A stretch of DNA of 64,000 nucleotides from Sphingomonas taxi (GCA_003243195.1 QFQI01000004.1:146338-210337), one strand, 5' to 3'; positions 43,126 through 52,223 are shown, counted from the stretch's first letter. Program-made: numbers and translations. Notes: generated by a model from the letters alone, not told the origin.

Positions 43126-43761
43126 ATGACCGATCACGCACTGGCTGCCCGGGAGGCGGGCATAACCTGGCACCTCGCCGAGCAGGAAGACCATGACCAC
43201 GGTGGCAGCGGCGCCACCGTGCTGGGCTTCTGGATCTACCTGATGAGCGATGCGCTCATCTTCGCCTCGCTGTTCGCGATGTTCGGTGTCGTGAGCACCA
43301 GCTACGCGGGCGGGCCGATCCCGCGAGAGATATTCGACCTGAAGCTGGTGGCGCTGAACACCGCGCTCCTGCTCGCGTCATCAATCACCTTCGGCGAGGC
43401 GATGCCGCACATGGAGGCCGGCCGGGTCGGCCCGACGCGGTTCTGGCTGGCGATGACCGGGCTGCTGGGTCTCGCGTTCGTGGGCGTCGAGCTCTACGAA
43501 TTCTCGCACCTCATCGCCGAGGGCGCGGGTCCGCAGCGCAGCGCCTTCCTGTCGGCCTTCTTCACGCTGGTCGGCACCCATGGCGCGCACGTGACGGTGG
43601 GCCTGATCTGGATCGCCGTCTCGCTGATCCAGATCAGGCAGCATGGACTGATCCAGCCGATGAAGCGCCGACTGATCTGCCTGTCCATGTTCTGGCACTT
43701 CCTCGACATCATCTGGATCGGGGTCTTTACCTTCGTCTATCTGTATGGAGTGATCCGTTGA
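43126..43761 (+). CDS. cyoC: Cytochrome bo3 ubiquinol oxidase subunit III
   Basis: A 211-aa five-helix membrane subunit (LGFWIYLMSDALIFASLFAM, VGTHGAHVTVGLIWIAVSLI and FWHFLDIIWIGVFTFVYLYG). It starts 1 bp after the cyoB stop and overlaps cyoD by 4 bp. It stabilises the oxidase core. Confidence 0.95.
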   Translation: MTDHALAAREAGITWHLAEQEDHDHGGSGATVLGFWIYLMSDALIFASLFAMFGVVSTSYAGGPIPREIFDLKLVALNTALLLASSITFGEAMPHMEAGRVGPTRFWLAMTGLLGLAFVGVELYEFSHLIAEGAGPQRSAFLSAFFTLVGTHGAHVTVGLIWIAVSLIQIRQHGLIQPMKRRLICLSMFWHFLDIIWIGVFTFVYLYGVIR

Positions 43762-44138
43762 GCACCGAACCCCATGACGCCGCGCTTCATGCGCATGGCG
43801 ACACGCACGGGCATGGCAGCCGGCGCGGTTACCGCATCGGGTCGCTGCTCGCGATCGTGCTCACCGTGGTGCCGTTCTGGCTGGTTATGTCGCAGTCGGG
43901 TCCCGCCCCGGGCTGGGTCGCGGCGGTGATCTTCGCCTTCGCGCTCATCCAGATCGTGGTGCATGTGGTGTGCTTCCTGCACCTCGACACCCGTTCGGAG
44001 GGCGGCTGGACGCTGCTCGCCTTCCTGTTCACCGCCGTCATCGTCATCATCACGATCGGTGGCTCGGTATGGGTGATGTTCCACCTCAACGCGAACATGA
44101 TGCCCATGCCCGGTGGTCACGTGGGGCCGGTTCGATAA
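43758..44138 (+). CDS. cyoD: Cytochrome bo3 ubiquinol oxidase subunit IV
   Basis: A 126-aa protein with a His-rich N-terminus (HAHGDTHGHGSRRGYRIGSL) and three membrane segments, including QIVVHVVCFLHLDTR, typical of CyoD. The start is TTG 43758, overlapping the cyoC stop (TTGA), so translation is probably coupled and weak on its own. Confidence 0.92.
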   Translation: MSTEPHDAALHAHGDTHGHGSRRGYRIGSLLAIVLTVVPFWLVMSQSGPAPGWVAAVIFAFALIQIVVHVVCFLHLDTRSEGGWTLLAFLFTAVIVIITIGGSVWVMFHLNANMMPMPGGHVGPVR

Positions 44139-44172
44139 GCACTGCGGCGGCGAGCGACAGGGGCGTTCCACG

Positions 44173-44868
44173 ATGAAGCGGGGACTTCTCCTCGGCCTGG
44201 CGCTCGTCGGGATCCTGTTGTTCACCGCGCTCGGCATCTGGCAGCTTGAGCGGCGCACGTGGAAGCTCGCGCTTATCGAGGCGGTGAACACGAGGGCGGA
44301 GAGCGCGCCGATCAGCGTGCCCTCCGTGGCGCAATGGCGGCGGCGACCGCCCGCCGAGTGGCAATACCGGCATGTCACCGCCACGGGTCGCTTCCTCCAC
44401 GACCGGGAAACGCTGGTTCAGGCCGTCACCGAACGGGGAAACGGCTATTGGGTACTTTCCCCGCTGGTGACGCCCGACGGCACCTGCATTCTCGTCAACC
44501 GGGGCTTTGTCCCGCCCGAGCGCGCAGACCCGCGGACGAGAGCGCCGGCGTCGCGCGACGTGGTGGTGCGCGTAACCGGGCTGTTGCGGATCAGCGAGCC
44601 CGGCGGGCGGCTGCTGCGATCGAACCAGCCGCAGCAGGACCGCTGGTATTCGCGCGACGTTGACGCGATCGCGCGCAAGCGCGGCCTTGCCGTGGTGATG
44701 CCCTACTTCATCGACGCCGACGCAAGCCCCAATCCGGGTGGCTGGCCGCTCGGCGGACTGACGGTGATCGCGTTTCCGAACAACCACCTGGTGTACGCCC
44801 TCACCTGGTTCGGCCTCGCGATCCTGTGCGGCCTTGCGCTCAATCTCGTTCTTCGTCGCCGCGCCTGA
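44173..44868 (+). CDS. SURF1-family oxidase assembly protein
   Basis: A 231-aa protein with one membrane helix at each end (LLLGLALVGILLFTALGIWQ and LTWFGLAILCGLALNLVL) and the SURF1 core: LGIWQLERRTWKLALIEAVN, EWQYRHVTATGRFLHD, GYWVLSPLVTPDGTCILVNR. SURF1 helps insert heme into oxidase subunit I. It follows cyoD by 34 bp. ATG 44173 is preferred over an upstream in-frame ATG inside cyoD. Confidence 0.9.
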   Translation: MKRGLLLGLALVGILLFTALGIWQLERRTWKLALIEAVNTRAESAPISVPSVAQWRRRPPAEWQYRHVTATGRFLHDRETLVQAVTERGNGYWVLSPLVTPDGTCILVNRGFVPPERADPRTRAPASRDVVVRVTGLLRISEPGGRLLRSNQPQQDRWYSRDVDAIARKRGLAVVMPYFIDADASPNPGGWPLGGLTVIAFPNNHLVYALTWFGLAILCGLALNLVLRRRA

Positions 44869-45241
44869 CGACGCCTTCCCACAGCGTATCACGCTGATGG
44901 GCCAGCCGGCTCCTAGGACGACGGGATGAATTCGTACTCAGAGAGCGATGGTCCGGGGGGGCATCCCGCCACGACCAGCGATCCCGACGGATGTCGGCAA
45001 CTCGTGAGCCAGTCGCGCGAACGCATCTAGCGGCGGCCCGGAATATTCCCGACATAAGTCGCCGAAGCGATAAACGATTGGCGCGACTGGCTATTGGAAC
45101 AACGCAACAGGTGCCCTAGCTGGATCCCTGCAACGGACATGGAGGCGATCTTTCCTCGTCAATGCCGACTGCAACTCTTGCCCGACATCTGTCCGCCTAC
45201 ACGATAGACGGCGATCTCACGCCATTGCGTTCCGCAACAGT
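44869..45241. other. Gene-poor intergenic region after SURF1
   Basis: A 373-bp gap between convergent genes. No open frame with a plausible start or recognisable product was seen on either strand, and no clear terminator. It could hold decayed coding sequence, but I could not match it to anything. Confidence 0.4.
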
Positions 45242-45895
45242 TCAGCGTTCGCGTCGCGGCAGATATTCGGGCAGGAAGGTTCGCCCATAGGCTATTCTCG
45301 CGCGACGCGCCTGCTCCTCCATGCCCTCCGTAATGATCCCGTGACGATAGATGGAAAGCGACCAGATCGCGTCATTGATCACGATGACCTCAAGGCATCG
45401 GTCGACCAGCCCCGGATCTTCGGGCAGGATGAAATGACGCCGCAGGTTATCCAGGCCACGCTCCGCCAGAACCCGATCGCTCTCGAAGTCCCGGATGCGG
45501 ATATCGTAGCTGGCGGCTGATCCGAGGATGACCTTTCGTGCAGCGACGTTGTTGTTGAAATAGTCCATCGACAGACGGAAGCCCTGTGTCTGCACGTCCT
45601 GCCAGGTATCGGGGACGAACGAGGAAAGGCTGACGTTCAGCGCCTCTATATCGCTGATGTACCGCTCGGCCAGCGCCTGGAATATGAGGCTGGGTTCGGG
45701 AAAAAAATGGTATATCGTCGCGGCCGATATCCCCAACTCGCCCGCCAGTTGGTGCACGCCGATCTCGCGCGGATCGAAGGAGGCGAGCAGCGTATCCGCC
45801 ACGTCCAGGATGGCGTCGAACCGTTCCCGTCCGCGCTGCTGCACCGGACGTCGGATCGTACCGCCATCGCGGGCCGGAGGCATTTTCTCTTTCAC
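45242..45895 (-). CDS. TetR-family transcriptional regulator
   Basis: A 217-aa TetR regulator. The N-terminal DNA-binding domain reads RERFDAILDVADTLLASFDP, then IGVHQLAGELGISAATIYHF. The C-terminal ligand domain is not recognisable beyond its helical nature. The start is GTG 45895, with GGAGG ten bases upstream. It is divergent from the TonB receptor at 46185. Paired inverted TATCGAC...GTCGATA sites occur both in this gap and in front of the MFS gene at 52200, so it probably controls the whole 46-52 kb unit. Confidence 0.88.
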   Translation of the reverse strand: MKEKMPPARDGGTIRRPVQQRGRERFDAILDVADTLLASFDPREIGVHQLAGELGISAATIYHFFPEPSLIFQALAERYISDIEALNVSLSSFVPDTWQDVQTQGFRLSMDYFNNNVAARKVILGSAASYDIRIRDFESDRVLAERGLDNLRRHFILPEDPGLVDRCLEVIVINDAIWSLSIYRHGIITEGMEEQARRARIAYGRTFLPEYLPRRER

Positions 45896-45965
45896 TGACG
45901 TCCCGCCTCCCCTGATGGGCCCGTCCGCCAACGACCCCTGGTGCCCTGCGGCATATGCTAACACA

Positions 45966-46057
45966 TATCGACTTTGGAAGACAAAAAAGTTGCACGCCTA
46001 GCCCAACGCGGCTTGACAAACCCCGCGCCGCTGATTGAGCATCAACAAAAGTCGATA
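45966..46057. promoter_or_regulatory. Inverted TATCGACTTT...AAAGTCGATA pair between tetR and TonB receptor
   Basis: A 10-bp element, TATCGACTTT (45966-45975), and its exact reverse complement, AAAGTCGATA (46048-46057), flank the divergent promoter region. The GTCGATA core recurs in the same facing arrangement upstream of the MFS gene. Candidate TetR half-sites or two separate operators. Confidence 0.5.
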
Positions 46058-46184
46058 ATAAAAAACGACACCGGGGCAAGCCGCGATCAGACGGCAACCA
46101 CTCCATCGCAGGAAAACGTGAACATGGCCGCCCGAGCGCCCGGCATGGTGCCGGACCGTTCGGGCGGGCAAACGGAGAATGCGC

Positions 46185-48461
46185 ATGAAGAAAACGTTGC
46201 TCTTCGCTTCGGCCGCTTGCATGGCCCCGGCAGCCGCACACGCCACGACCACCCAGGCCGTGCCGCAACCCGCCGGACAGGCGGAGCCTGCCGAACCCGA
46301 CCAGTCCGAAGCGCAGCCAGCCGGCTCAAGCCAGCTCGGCGACATCGTCGTGACCGCCCAGCGACGCAAACAGAACCTTCAGGACGTACCGATTTCCATT
46401 TCGGCCTTTGATGGCGCCGCCCTGACGAACGCCGGCGTTCAGGACGCGCGCGACCTGGCGCGGCTCGTCCCCAACCTGTCCTTCCAGTCGCCCTTCGCCG
46501 TCTCGGGCGCGTCGCTTTTCATTCGCGGCGTGGGTGTCGGTGACATGAACGCCAACACCACGGGGGCGGTCGGCATCTATATCGACGATGTGTTCATCGG
46601 CGCCAATTCCGGCAAGCTGATGAACACCTTCGATGTCGAGGGTGTCGAGGTCCTTAAAGGGCCGCAGGGAACGCTGTATGGCCGCAACACCACCGGCGGC
46701 GCCGTCCGGTTTTCGTCGCGCAAGCCGACCGACACCTGGCAGTTCGACGGCAACGCGCTCTACGGTCGCTTCAACGAGGTCCGCCTTGAAAGCGGCGTCG
46801 GCGGGCCGATCGTCGCCGACACGCTCAAGTTCCGGGTGTCGGGCCTTTACCAGCGTCGCGACGGTTACACGTACAACCGCGTGACCGGGCACAAGCTGAA
46901 CGACCTGGACCTGTGGAGTGCGCGCGCGATCCTCGACTGGACGCCGAGCGACCGGCTGCTGCTCCGGGTCAGCGTCCACAATGGTGAGAATTATGGCGGC
47001 GCCCGGCAGTTCCAGCACGTTGGGCAGGGCGTGACGCTGGACGGCCGACCGAATTTCTCGCCAGCCGGCGTGCCGCTGGACGGCTTCGGTTATGCGGACA
47101 CCGACGGCGATATCGACGCGGGCGATTACAATGTCGAGGGTCAGGAACGGCTCAGCATGTTCGGCGCGTCGCTCAACGCGCAATGGGATCTGGGCGGGGC
47201 GACTCTGACCGCGATCAGCGCCTATGAACAGGTCAACCACCATACGCTGGAGGACACCGACGCCAGCCCGAACGACATGATCACCGCGCGCTACGTCGAT
47301 CGCCCGCGCCAGTTCAGCCAGGAGGTCCGGCTGGGGTCCGACGGGCATTCGAAGCTGACCTGGGTGGTCGGCGGCTTCTACTTCCACGACAAGCTCAGGA
47401 CCGATTCCTCCTACGATCTTCTGCGTGGTGCGCGCGACCCGGGCGATCCGGCGGCAAGCTTCGATCCGGCCGGGGTGGGCCTGCTGCGTTTCCCCTATAC
47501 CCAGACCACCGAAAGCTGGGCCGCGTTCGGCCAGGCCGATTACGCCGTCACCGACCGCCTGACGGGAACCGTGGGGCTGCGCTATTCACAGGATCACATC
47601 CGGTTCGACTACCGGGCCTTCTATGACGAGCCGCAGCCGATCGGCCGGTTCGACGTGTTGACCAGCAACACGGCCAAGTCCTTCGACGATGTCTCGTATC
47701 GCGTCGCGCTGAACTACAAGATCGCCCGGTCCATGCTCTATGTCTCGGCATCGAAGGGATATAACAGCGGCGGCTTCGCCGGCGGGGCGTCCACCGATGC
47801 GGTGCAACTCACCCCGTTTCGTTCCGAAAAGCTCTATGCCTATGAAACCGGTCTGAAGACGGAATTGTTCGACCGGCATGTCCGGCTGAACACGGCGGCA
47901 TACCTGTATAACTACAAGGATTTGCAGGTATTCGTCTTCGACAACTCCGGCGTGCTGCCGGTGCAGAGGAAGCTGAACGCCGGCGAAGCACGCATCTATG
48001 GCGTCGAAGCCGACGTGATCGCCGAACCGCTGAACGGGCTGACCCTCAACTTCGGGGGGAGCCTGATGCACAGCGAATATCGCAAGTTCATCGCGATCGC
48101 GGCTGCCGATTACGCAGGGAACAGGCTGGTGAATGCCCCGACCCTGGCGATGACGGGTGGGGCGAGCTATGAATTCCCCATCTCCAGCGGGTCGATCGCG
48201 ACGAAGATCGACGGCAACTATCAGTCGCGCGTCTATATCACGCCGGACAATATCGCGACCTATAGCGTCCCTGCCTATGCGCTGCTCAACGCGCGGGTGT
48301 CGTGGTTCTCACCCGATCGCAAGCTTGAGGTGGCGGCCTTCGGGCGCAACATCACGAACAAGCGCTATGTCAATTTTCGCGCGCCGGCCGCAACGCAGGA
48401 CCAGTTGAACTATAACGATCCTGGCACCTTCGGCGTTCAGCTCACCGCGCATCTGAAATAG
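46185..48461 (+). CDS. TonB-dependent outer-membrane receptor
   Basis: A 758-aa receptor. The signal peptide is KKTLLFASAACMAPAAAHA and the TonB box-like segment is DIVVTAQRRKQNLQDVPISI. The plug shows YIDDVFIGANSG and VEVLKGPQGTLYGRNTTGGA; the barrel ends GTFGVQLTAHLK. The start at 46185 has GGAGA six bases upstream; the ATG at 46179 touches that site. This receptor subtype (GRNTTGGAV) is common in sphingomonads for organic substrates. Its neighbours (TetR, MFS, phosphotransferase, phospho-lyase-like enzyme) suggest a small amino-alcohol or conjugate as ligand. Confidence 0.92.
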   Translation: MKKTLLFASAACMAPAAAHATTTQAVPQPAGQAEPAEPDQSEAQPAGSSQLGDIVVTAQRRKQNLQDVPISISAFDGAALTNAGVQDARDLARLVPNLSFQSPFAVSGASLFIRGVGVGDMNANTTGAVGIYIDDVFIGANSGKLMNTFDVEGVEVLKGPQGTLYGRNTTGGAVRFSSRKPTDTWQFDGNALYGRFNEVRLESGVGGPIVADTLKFRVSGLYQRRDGYTYNRVTGHKLNDLDLWSARAILDWTPSDRLLLRVSVHNGENYGGARQFQHVGQGVTLDGRPNFSPAGVPLDGFGYADTDGDIDAGDYNVEGQERLSMFGASLNAQWDLGGATLTAISAYEQVNHHTLEDTDASPNDMITARYVDRPRQFSQEVRLGSDGHSKLTWVVGGFYFHDKLRTDSSYDLLRGARDPGDPAASFDPAGVGLLRFPYTQTTESWAAFGQADYAVTDRLTGTVGLRYSQDHIRFDYRAFYDEPQPIGRFDVLTSNTAKSFDDVSYRVALNYKIARSMLYVSASKGYNSGGFAGGASTDAVQLTPFRSEKLYAYETGLKTELFDRHVRLNTAAYLYNYKDLQVFVFDNSGVLPVQRKLNAGEARIYGVEADVIAEPLNGLTLNFGGSLMHSEYRKFIAIAAADYAGNRLVNAPTLAMTGGASYEFPISSGSIATKIDGNYQSRVYITPDNIATYSVPAYALLNARVSWFSPDRKLEVAAFGRNITNKRYVNFRAPAATQDQLNYNDPGTFGVQLTAHLK

Positions 48462-48610
48462 GTGCGGGCGGCCTGACCGCGGCGTCTGAAAGCGCGGATC
48501 GCCGGCCGGCGGTCCGCGTTCAGCCGTAGCCGGAGAGACCGCGACCCGGTTGCGGCTCACGCCCTCCGCCGGAACCGGAAACCCTCCCGTCGGCGCAACG
48601 ACCAAAAGAA

Positions 48611-48640
48611 CGAAGCACCCTGATGTATCAGGGTGCTTCG
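48611..48640. terminator. Bidirectional hairpin terminator
   Basis: A perfect 14-bp stem (48611-48624 with 48627-48640) starting CGAAGCACCC, with a 2-base centre (or a TGTA loop and 13 pairs). It lies between the convergent TonB receptor (stop 48461) and the phosphotransferase gene (stop 48674), preceded by AAAAG on the left and followed by few Ts. It probably ends both transcripts. Confidence 0.8.
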
Positions 48641-48673
48641 TCATTGTCCGGTAGCTGGCAACAAGCGTCAGGG

Positions 48674-49663
48674 TCAGTCGGGCGGGCGGAATGACGCTGC
48701 CTGATGGCAGACCCATTGCGCGAGATATCGGATCTCCACGGGTTCGGGCAGTTCGGGACGTTCCTGAAACCAGCCGAGTTGCAACATGCCGCGTGCCAGC
48801 AGGAAAAGCGGCAGATAGCGCAGGTCCGCGTCGGCGATCGGGCGTACGGTGCGATATCCGGCGATGCACGCATCGCGCAACCGGGGATAATCCGGTGATG
48901 CCTGATAGGAAAGCAGTGCCACGGCGATGTCGAACACGTGCCAACCGAACGCGGAATCGTCGAAGTCGATCATCGCGAACGCGTCGGCATCGACCAGCAC
49001 GTTACCCGGATGGAGGTCGGCATGGATCATGCTGAAGCAGCCGGGTGAGCAGGCATAGTCGCGCAGCGCGGCGTACAGCGTGACACGCATGTCGGCGAGC
49101 AATCGCGCTTCCGCCGGCGACAGCCCGTGGTAGGTCCAGAAGGCGCCCCAATGTGGGCGCTCGCCCATCAGGCCGTCCGCATCCAGCCGTGGTCGAACGA
49201 ACCCCGCTGGAGGTTGCCAGCGCACGGCCTGGTTGTGGGTCGTTCCGATCAGCGCGCCGAGCCGGTGGAAATGCGCGGTCATGCCATCGCCGTCCGGGGT
49301 GGAGGCGATGATATCGCGGAGCAACTCCCCCGGCAGCCAGCCGAACAGCGACACCCACCGGCGCTCGCCGGTGTCGCCAACCGTCACCTCGACATGATCG
49401 TGCCCGTTCGGTGTCGTGACCGGCGACGGTACGGCGATCCCGGCCGCCTCGAGCGCGCGGGTCCACGTGCGTTCGGACCGCAACGTCTCCAGATTCTGGT
49501 AGCCGGGCCGATGGAGCCGCAGGCCGATGGCGCGCCCGCCGTGGCGCGGGCGGACCCGGAACGTGACGTTCTCACTGATATGAACGAGATCGAGTCCATC
49601 CGCTTCGATCCCGAAATGGTGCAAAGCGTCCAGGGCGGCGGTTCGGAACAGCTTGTCAACCAT
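48674..49663 (-). CDS. APH-family phosphotransferase, hydroxylysine/amino-alcohol kinase-like
   Basis: A 329-aa small-molecule kinase of the aminoglycoside phosphotransferase/choline kinase fold. The catalytic loop is MIHADLHPGNVLVD (Asp and Asn) and the metal-binding Asp is in AMIDFDDSAFGWHVFDIAVA. The N-lobe has ISENVTFRVRP and a Lys-like position in AIGLRLHRPGY. The start overlaps the stop of the upstream PLP-enzyme gene by 8 bp, so both are made together. In animals the equivalent pair is hydroxylysine kinase with phosphohydroxylysine phospho-lyase. I infer that this enzyme phosphorylates an amino-alcohol; homoserine kinase-like or SrkA-like roles are alternatives. Confidence 0.8.
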   Translation of the reverse strand: MVDKLFRTAALDALHHFGIEADGLDLVHISENVTFRVRPRHGGRAIGLRLHRPGYQNLETLRSERTWTRALEAAGIAVPSPVTTPNGHDHVEVTVGDTGERRWVSLFGWLPGELLRDIIASTPDGDGMTAHFHRLGALIGTTHNQAVRWQPPAGFVRPRLDADGLMGERPHWGAFWTYHGLSPAEARLLADMRVTLYAALRDYACSPGCFSMIHADLHPGNVLVDADAFAMIDFDDSAFGWHVFDIAVALLSYQASPDYPRLRDACIAGYRTVRPIADADLRYLPLFLLARGMLQLGWFQERPELPEPVEIRYLAQWVCHQAASFRPPD

Positions 49664-50948
49664 CGAGACCGTCCACCACCTCGTTCCAGGCCGCGATGAA
49701 CGCCTCCGCATCGGCCCGTCCGAACGACAATGGCGGGCGGATCTTGACCATGTTGTCATAAGCGCCGGCAGCGGCGGTCAGGAAGCCCATGTCCTTCAAC
49801 TGCTCGCTCATGCGGCGGGCCAGCGCGGCATCCGGCCGCCGCTCCGCGCCCGGTTCGACCAGTTCCACGCCCAGGAACGTCCCGCGGCCACGCACGTCGC
49901 CGATCCGGCCCGCCGGATCACGCCGCGCGGTCAGCGCCTCCTTCATGAAGCCGCCGACGCTGCGCACGTTCTCCAGCAGGTTTTCCTGCTCGATCACGTT
50001 CAGCACCGCCAGGCCGGCAGCCGCCTGCAACGGCGTCGCGGCAAAGGTGTTGAAGTACCGCGTCCTGGCCCGGAACGGCTCCAGGAGCGCGCGGCTGGTT
50101 GCGGTCGCCGCCAACGGTACGCCATTGCCCATCGGCTTGCCGGTGACCACGATGTCCGGCACGAACCCGGTGTCGGTATATCCCCACCAATGGCCGGTGC
50201 GGCCGTAACCGGCCTGCACCTCGTCGGCGATCACGAGGCCGCCGGCGCGATGGACCAGTTCCGCCGCCCGCGCCATGAAACCTTCGGGGATGTCCGGCAG
50301 CCCTTCGTTGGCGAAGATCGAACACACGATCAGCGCCGCAAACCCGACGCCCGACGCCTCGAACCGGCGGATCGCGTCCTCCAGCGCCTCCAGATAGGCA
50401 TCGGCCAGCGCCGCCCCCGACAGACCATCGCGGATCGGGCGATAGCTGTCGGGAAACGGGAAGGCGTGGACACCCTCGCTTTCCGGTTGCGCGGTGCCGA
50501 CCAGGCTCAGCTTGCTGACCAGATCGCTATTCCCGTGATAGGTCTTGTTGGTGCACACGATGCCTTGCCGGCCCGTCGCCAGTTGCGCGATCCGCAAGGC
50601 GGCTTCGTTCGCCTCGGTGCCGGTGCAACTGAAAAGCACCGCCTCGATCTGGTCGCCATGCAGCGCGGCGAGCCGCTCCGCGAGTTCGATCGCGCCCTCA
50701 TGCACATATCGACTGTGGACGTTCAGCGTCTGCACCTGGCGGGTGATCGCCTCGACCACGGCCGGATGGGCATGCCCGACGCACGGGACGTTGTTGTACA
50801 GATCGACATAACGTCGGCCGGACGCGTCGAAGACATGAACGCCCTCCCCGCGAACGATGTGAAGCGGATGATCGTAGAACAGTGGCGCACCACGCCCGAA
50901 CGCACGGTCGCGCCGCGCGACGAGCTGGGCGATGTCGTCATTTCCCAT
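49656..50948 (-). CDS. Class III aminotransferase-fold enzyme, phospho-lyase subgroup (AGXT2L-like)
   Basis: A 430-aa PLP enzyme. Signature residues are LYNNVPCVGHAHPAVVEAI (47-65-like region), the PLP-phosphate region SCTGTEANEAALRIA, the aspartate motif VIADEVQAGYGRTGHWWG and the Schiff-base Lys271 in TGKPMGNGVPLA. The NNVxxVGHxHP and GKPMGNG versions are those of ethanolamine-phosphate and phosphohydroxylysine phospho-lyases, not of GABA aminotransferases. Those enzymes remove phosphate and ammonia from O-phosphorylated amino-alcohols. Pairing with the kinase-like gene supports this. The start has GGAG eight bases upstream. A conventional aminotransferase is not excluded. Confidence 0.78.
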   Translation of the reverse strand: MGNDDIAQLVARRDRAFGRGAPLFYDHPLHIVRGEGVHVFDASGRRYVDLYNNVPCVGHAHPAVVEAITRQVQTLNVHSRYVHEGAIELAERLAALHGDQIEAVLFSCTGTEANEAALRIAQLATGRQGIVCTNKTYHGNSDLVSKLSLVGTAQPESEGVHAFPFPDSYRPIRDGLSGAALADAYLEALEDAIRRFEASGVGFAALIVCSIFANEGLPDIPEGFMARAAELVHRAGGLVIADEVQAGYGRTGHWWGYTDTGFVPDIVVTGKPMGNGVPLAATATSRALLEPFRARTRYFNTFAATPLQAAAGLAVLNVIEQENLLENVRSVGGFMKEALTARRDPAGRIGDVRGRGTFLGVELVEPGAERRPDAALARRMSEQLKDMGFLTAAAGAYDNMVKIRPPLSFGRADAEAFIAAWNEVVDGLDG

Positions 50949-50973
50949 AAATATCTCCGAAATGTACGGGTTT

Positions 50974-52200
50974 TCAGAAGGTGGATTTCCGCCGGACGAG
51001 GGCCGGCTCGATGGAAGCCAGCAGAGCGGCAAGCGCGACGAGCGCGAAGATCGTGCCGGAAGCGGCAAATCCGCTGTTCAAACCACGCCAGCCGACGATG
51101 ACGCCGGACAGCGCGGAAATAGCGGCCGCCCCGCACATTTGCGCCAGCGCGAGATAGAGCACCGCCCGGCGCGTGGGATCTATGTCGATCAGCAGGCCGG
51201 CAAAGGCTGGCAAGGTGAATAGCCAGACGAACCCGAACATCGCCGATGACAGATAGACGATCAGGACGTTGTGCGGCATCGTGAGGAACAGGACGACCAG
51301 CACGCACTGGACGGTCGCGCCGGCCGCAACCGTCGGCGCATTGGGCAGGCGATCCCCCCAGCGAGCGGCCGCAAGCGCGCCAAGGACCTCGGCGATCAAG
51401 GTAAGCGGGATCGCGACCGCCTCGACGCCCGGGTCATAACCGTTCCTGGACAGCCAGAGGCCGAGATAGCTCCAGATCGCGACGATCGCGCCCATGAACA
51501 GTCCCGCCCCGAGCAGCGCGACCAATGCAGGAAGGCTCATGGCCGATCCCTGCTGGTCCTCCCTGGGAGGGCGGAGATCCTGGGGCAGAAGCAACGCGGC
51601 AGCCATCGCGACCACCCCCGCTCCGACGAGCATCAGCAACGCCGCATCGGCGCGGGACCCATGAAAGGTGAGTTGAGGTGCGATGGCTGCGGCGAGCAAC
51701 TGCAACACGGTCTGCTCCGCGAGGTATATCCCGTTCGCGCGCTCGACCGACCGCGCTCGCGCATAGGCAACCATCGCGGCGCTGATCAACGCTCCTTCGG
51801 CAAGACCCGTCACGCCACGAAGCGCGACCAGCATGACCGCACCTGCGGCGTTCACCTGCGCCACATTGGCCACAACGAACGCAAACGCCGACGCCATCGC
51901 CACGAAACGGCCGGGAAACCGCGACAACATCCGGGCACCCAGCAAGGTGCCGATGGCGATCGCGATCGTCTCCATCAACACAACGACGCCGAGTTCGCCG
52001 TCACCAATCCGCTGCTCGTTGACGAGCGCCCCCAGCAGGGCGGGCTGGAGGCCCACGACCAGTATCCCCACCGATCCCACGAACAGCGCGGCGTGAAAGC
52101 CGGTGGATGGTAGCGGCGGCGGGACCGTACAGTCGATATCCGGCGAGACGCCGGTCGACAGGGCGGGCGCTGTTACGGAATGCCGGCGCGGCTCACTCAT
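50974..52200 (-). CDS. Major facilitator superfamily transporter
   Basis: A 408-aa MFS protein with about 12 membrane segments (LFVGSVGILVVGLQPALLGA, VVVLMETIAIAIGTLLGARM and LGAGLFMGAIVAIWSYLGLW). The 2-3 loop is GARMLSRFPGRFVAM, and the second half repeats AARWGDRLPNAPTV. No substrate family was recognised. It is upstream of and probably cotranscribed with the phospho-lyase-like gene (25-bp gap). I infer inner-membrane uptake of the substrate that the kinase and lyase process. Confidence 0.87.
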   Translation of the reverse strand: MSEPRRHSVTAPALSTGVSPDIDCTVPPPLPSTGFHAALFVGSVGILVVGLQPALLGALVNEQRIGDGELGVVVLMETIAIAIGTLLGARMLSRFPGRFVAMASAFAFVVANVAQVNAAGAVMLVALRGVTGLAEGALISAAMVAYARARSVERANGIYLAEQTVLQLLAAAIAPQLTFHGSRADAALLMLVGAGVVAMAAALLLPQDLRPPREDQQGSAMSLPALVALLGAGLFMGAIVAIWSYLGLWLSRNGYDPGVEAVAIPLTLIAEVLGALAAARWGDRLPNAPTVAAGATVQCVLVVLFLTMPHNVLIVYLSSAMFGFVWLFTLPAFAGLLIDIDPTRRAVLYLALAQMCGAAAISALSGVIVGWRGLNSGFAASGTIFALVALAALLASIEPALVRRKSTF

Positions 52201-52223
52201 CACCACCCACCTTTGATGACCAA

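Noticed and set aside
41034..43127. Open frame antisense to cyoB
   Set aside because: His/Asp/Arg-rich shadow; cyoB on the other strand is unambiguous.
50704..50714. TATCGAC within the phospho-lyase gene as an operator
   Set aside because: It is mid-gene with no promoter nearby and no facing partner.
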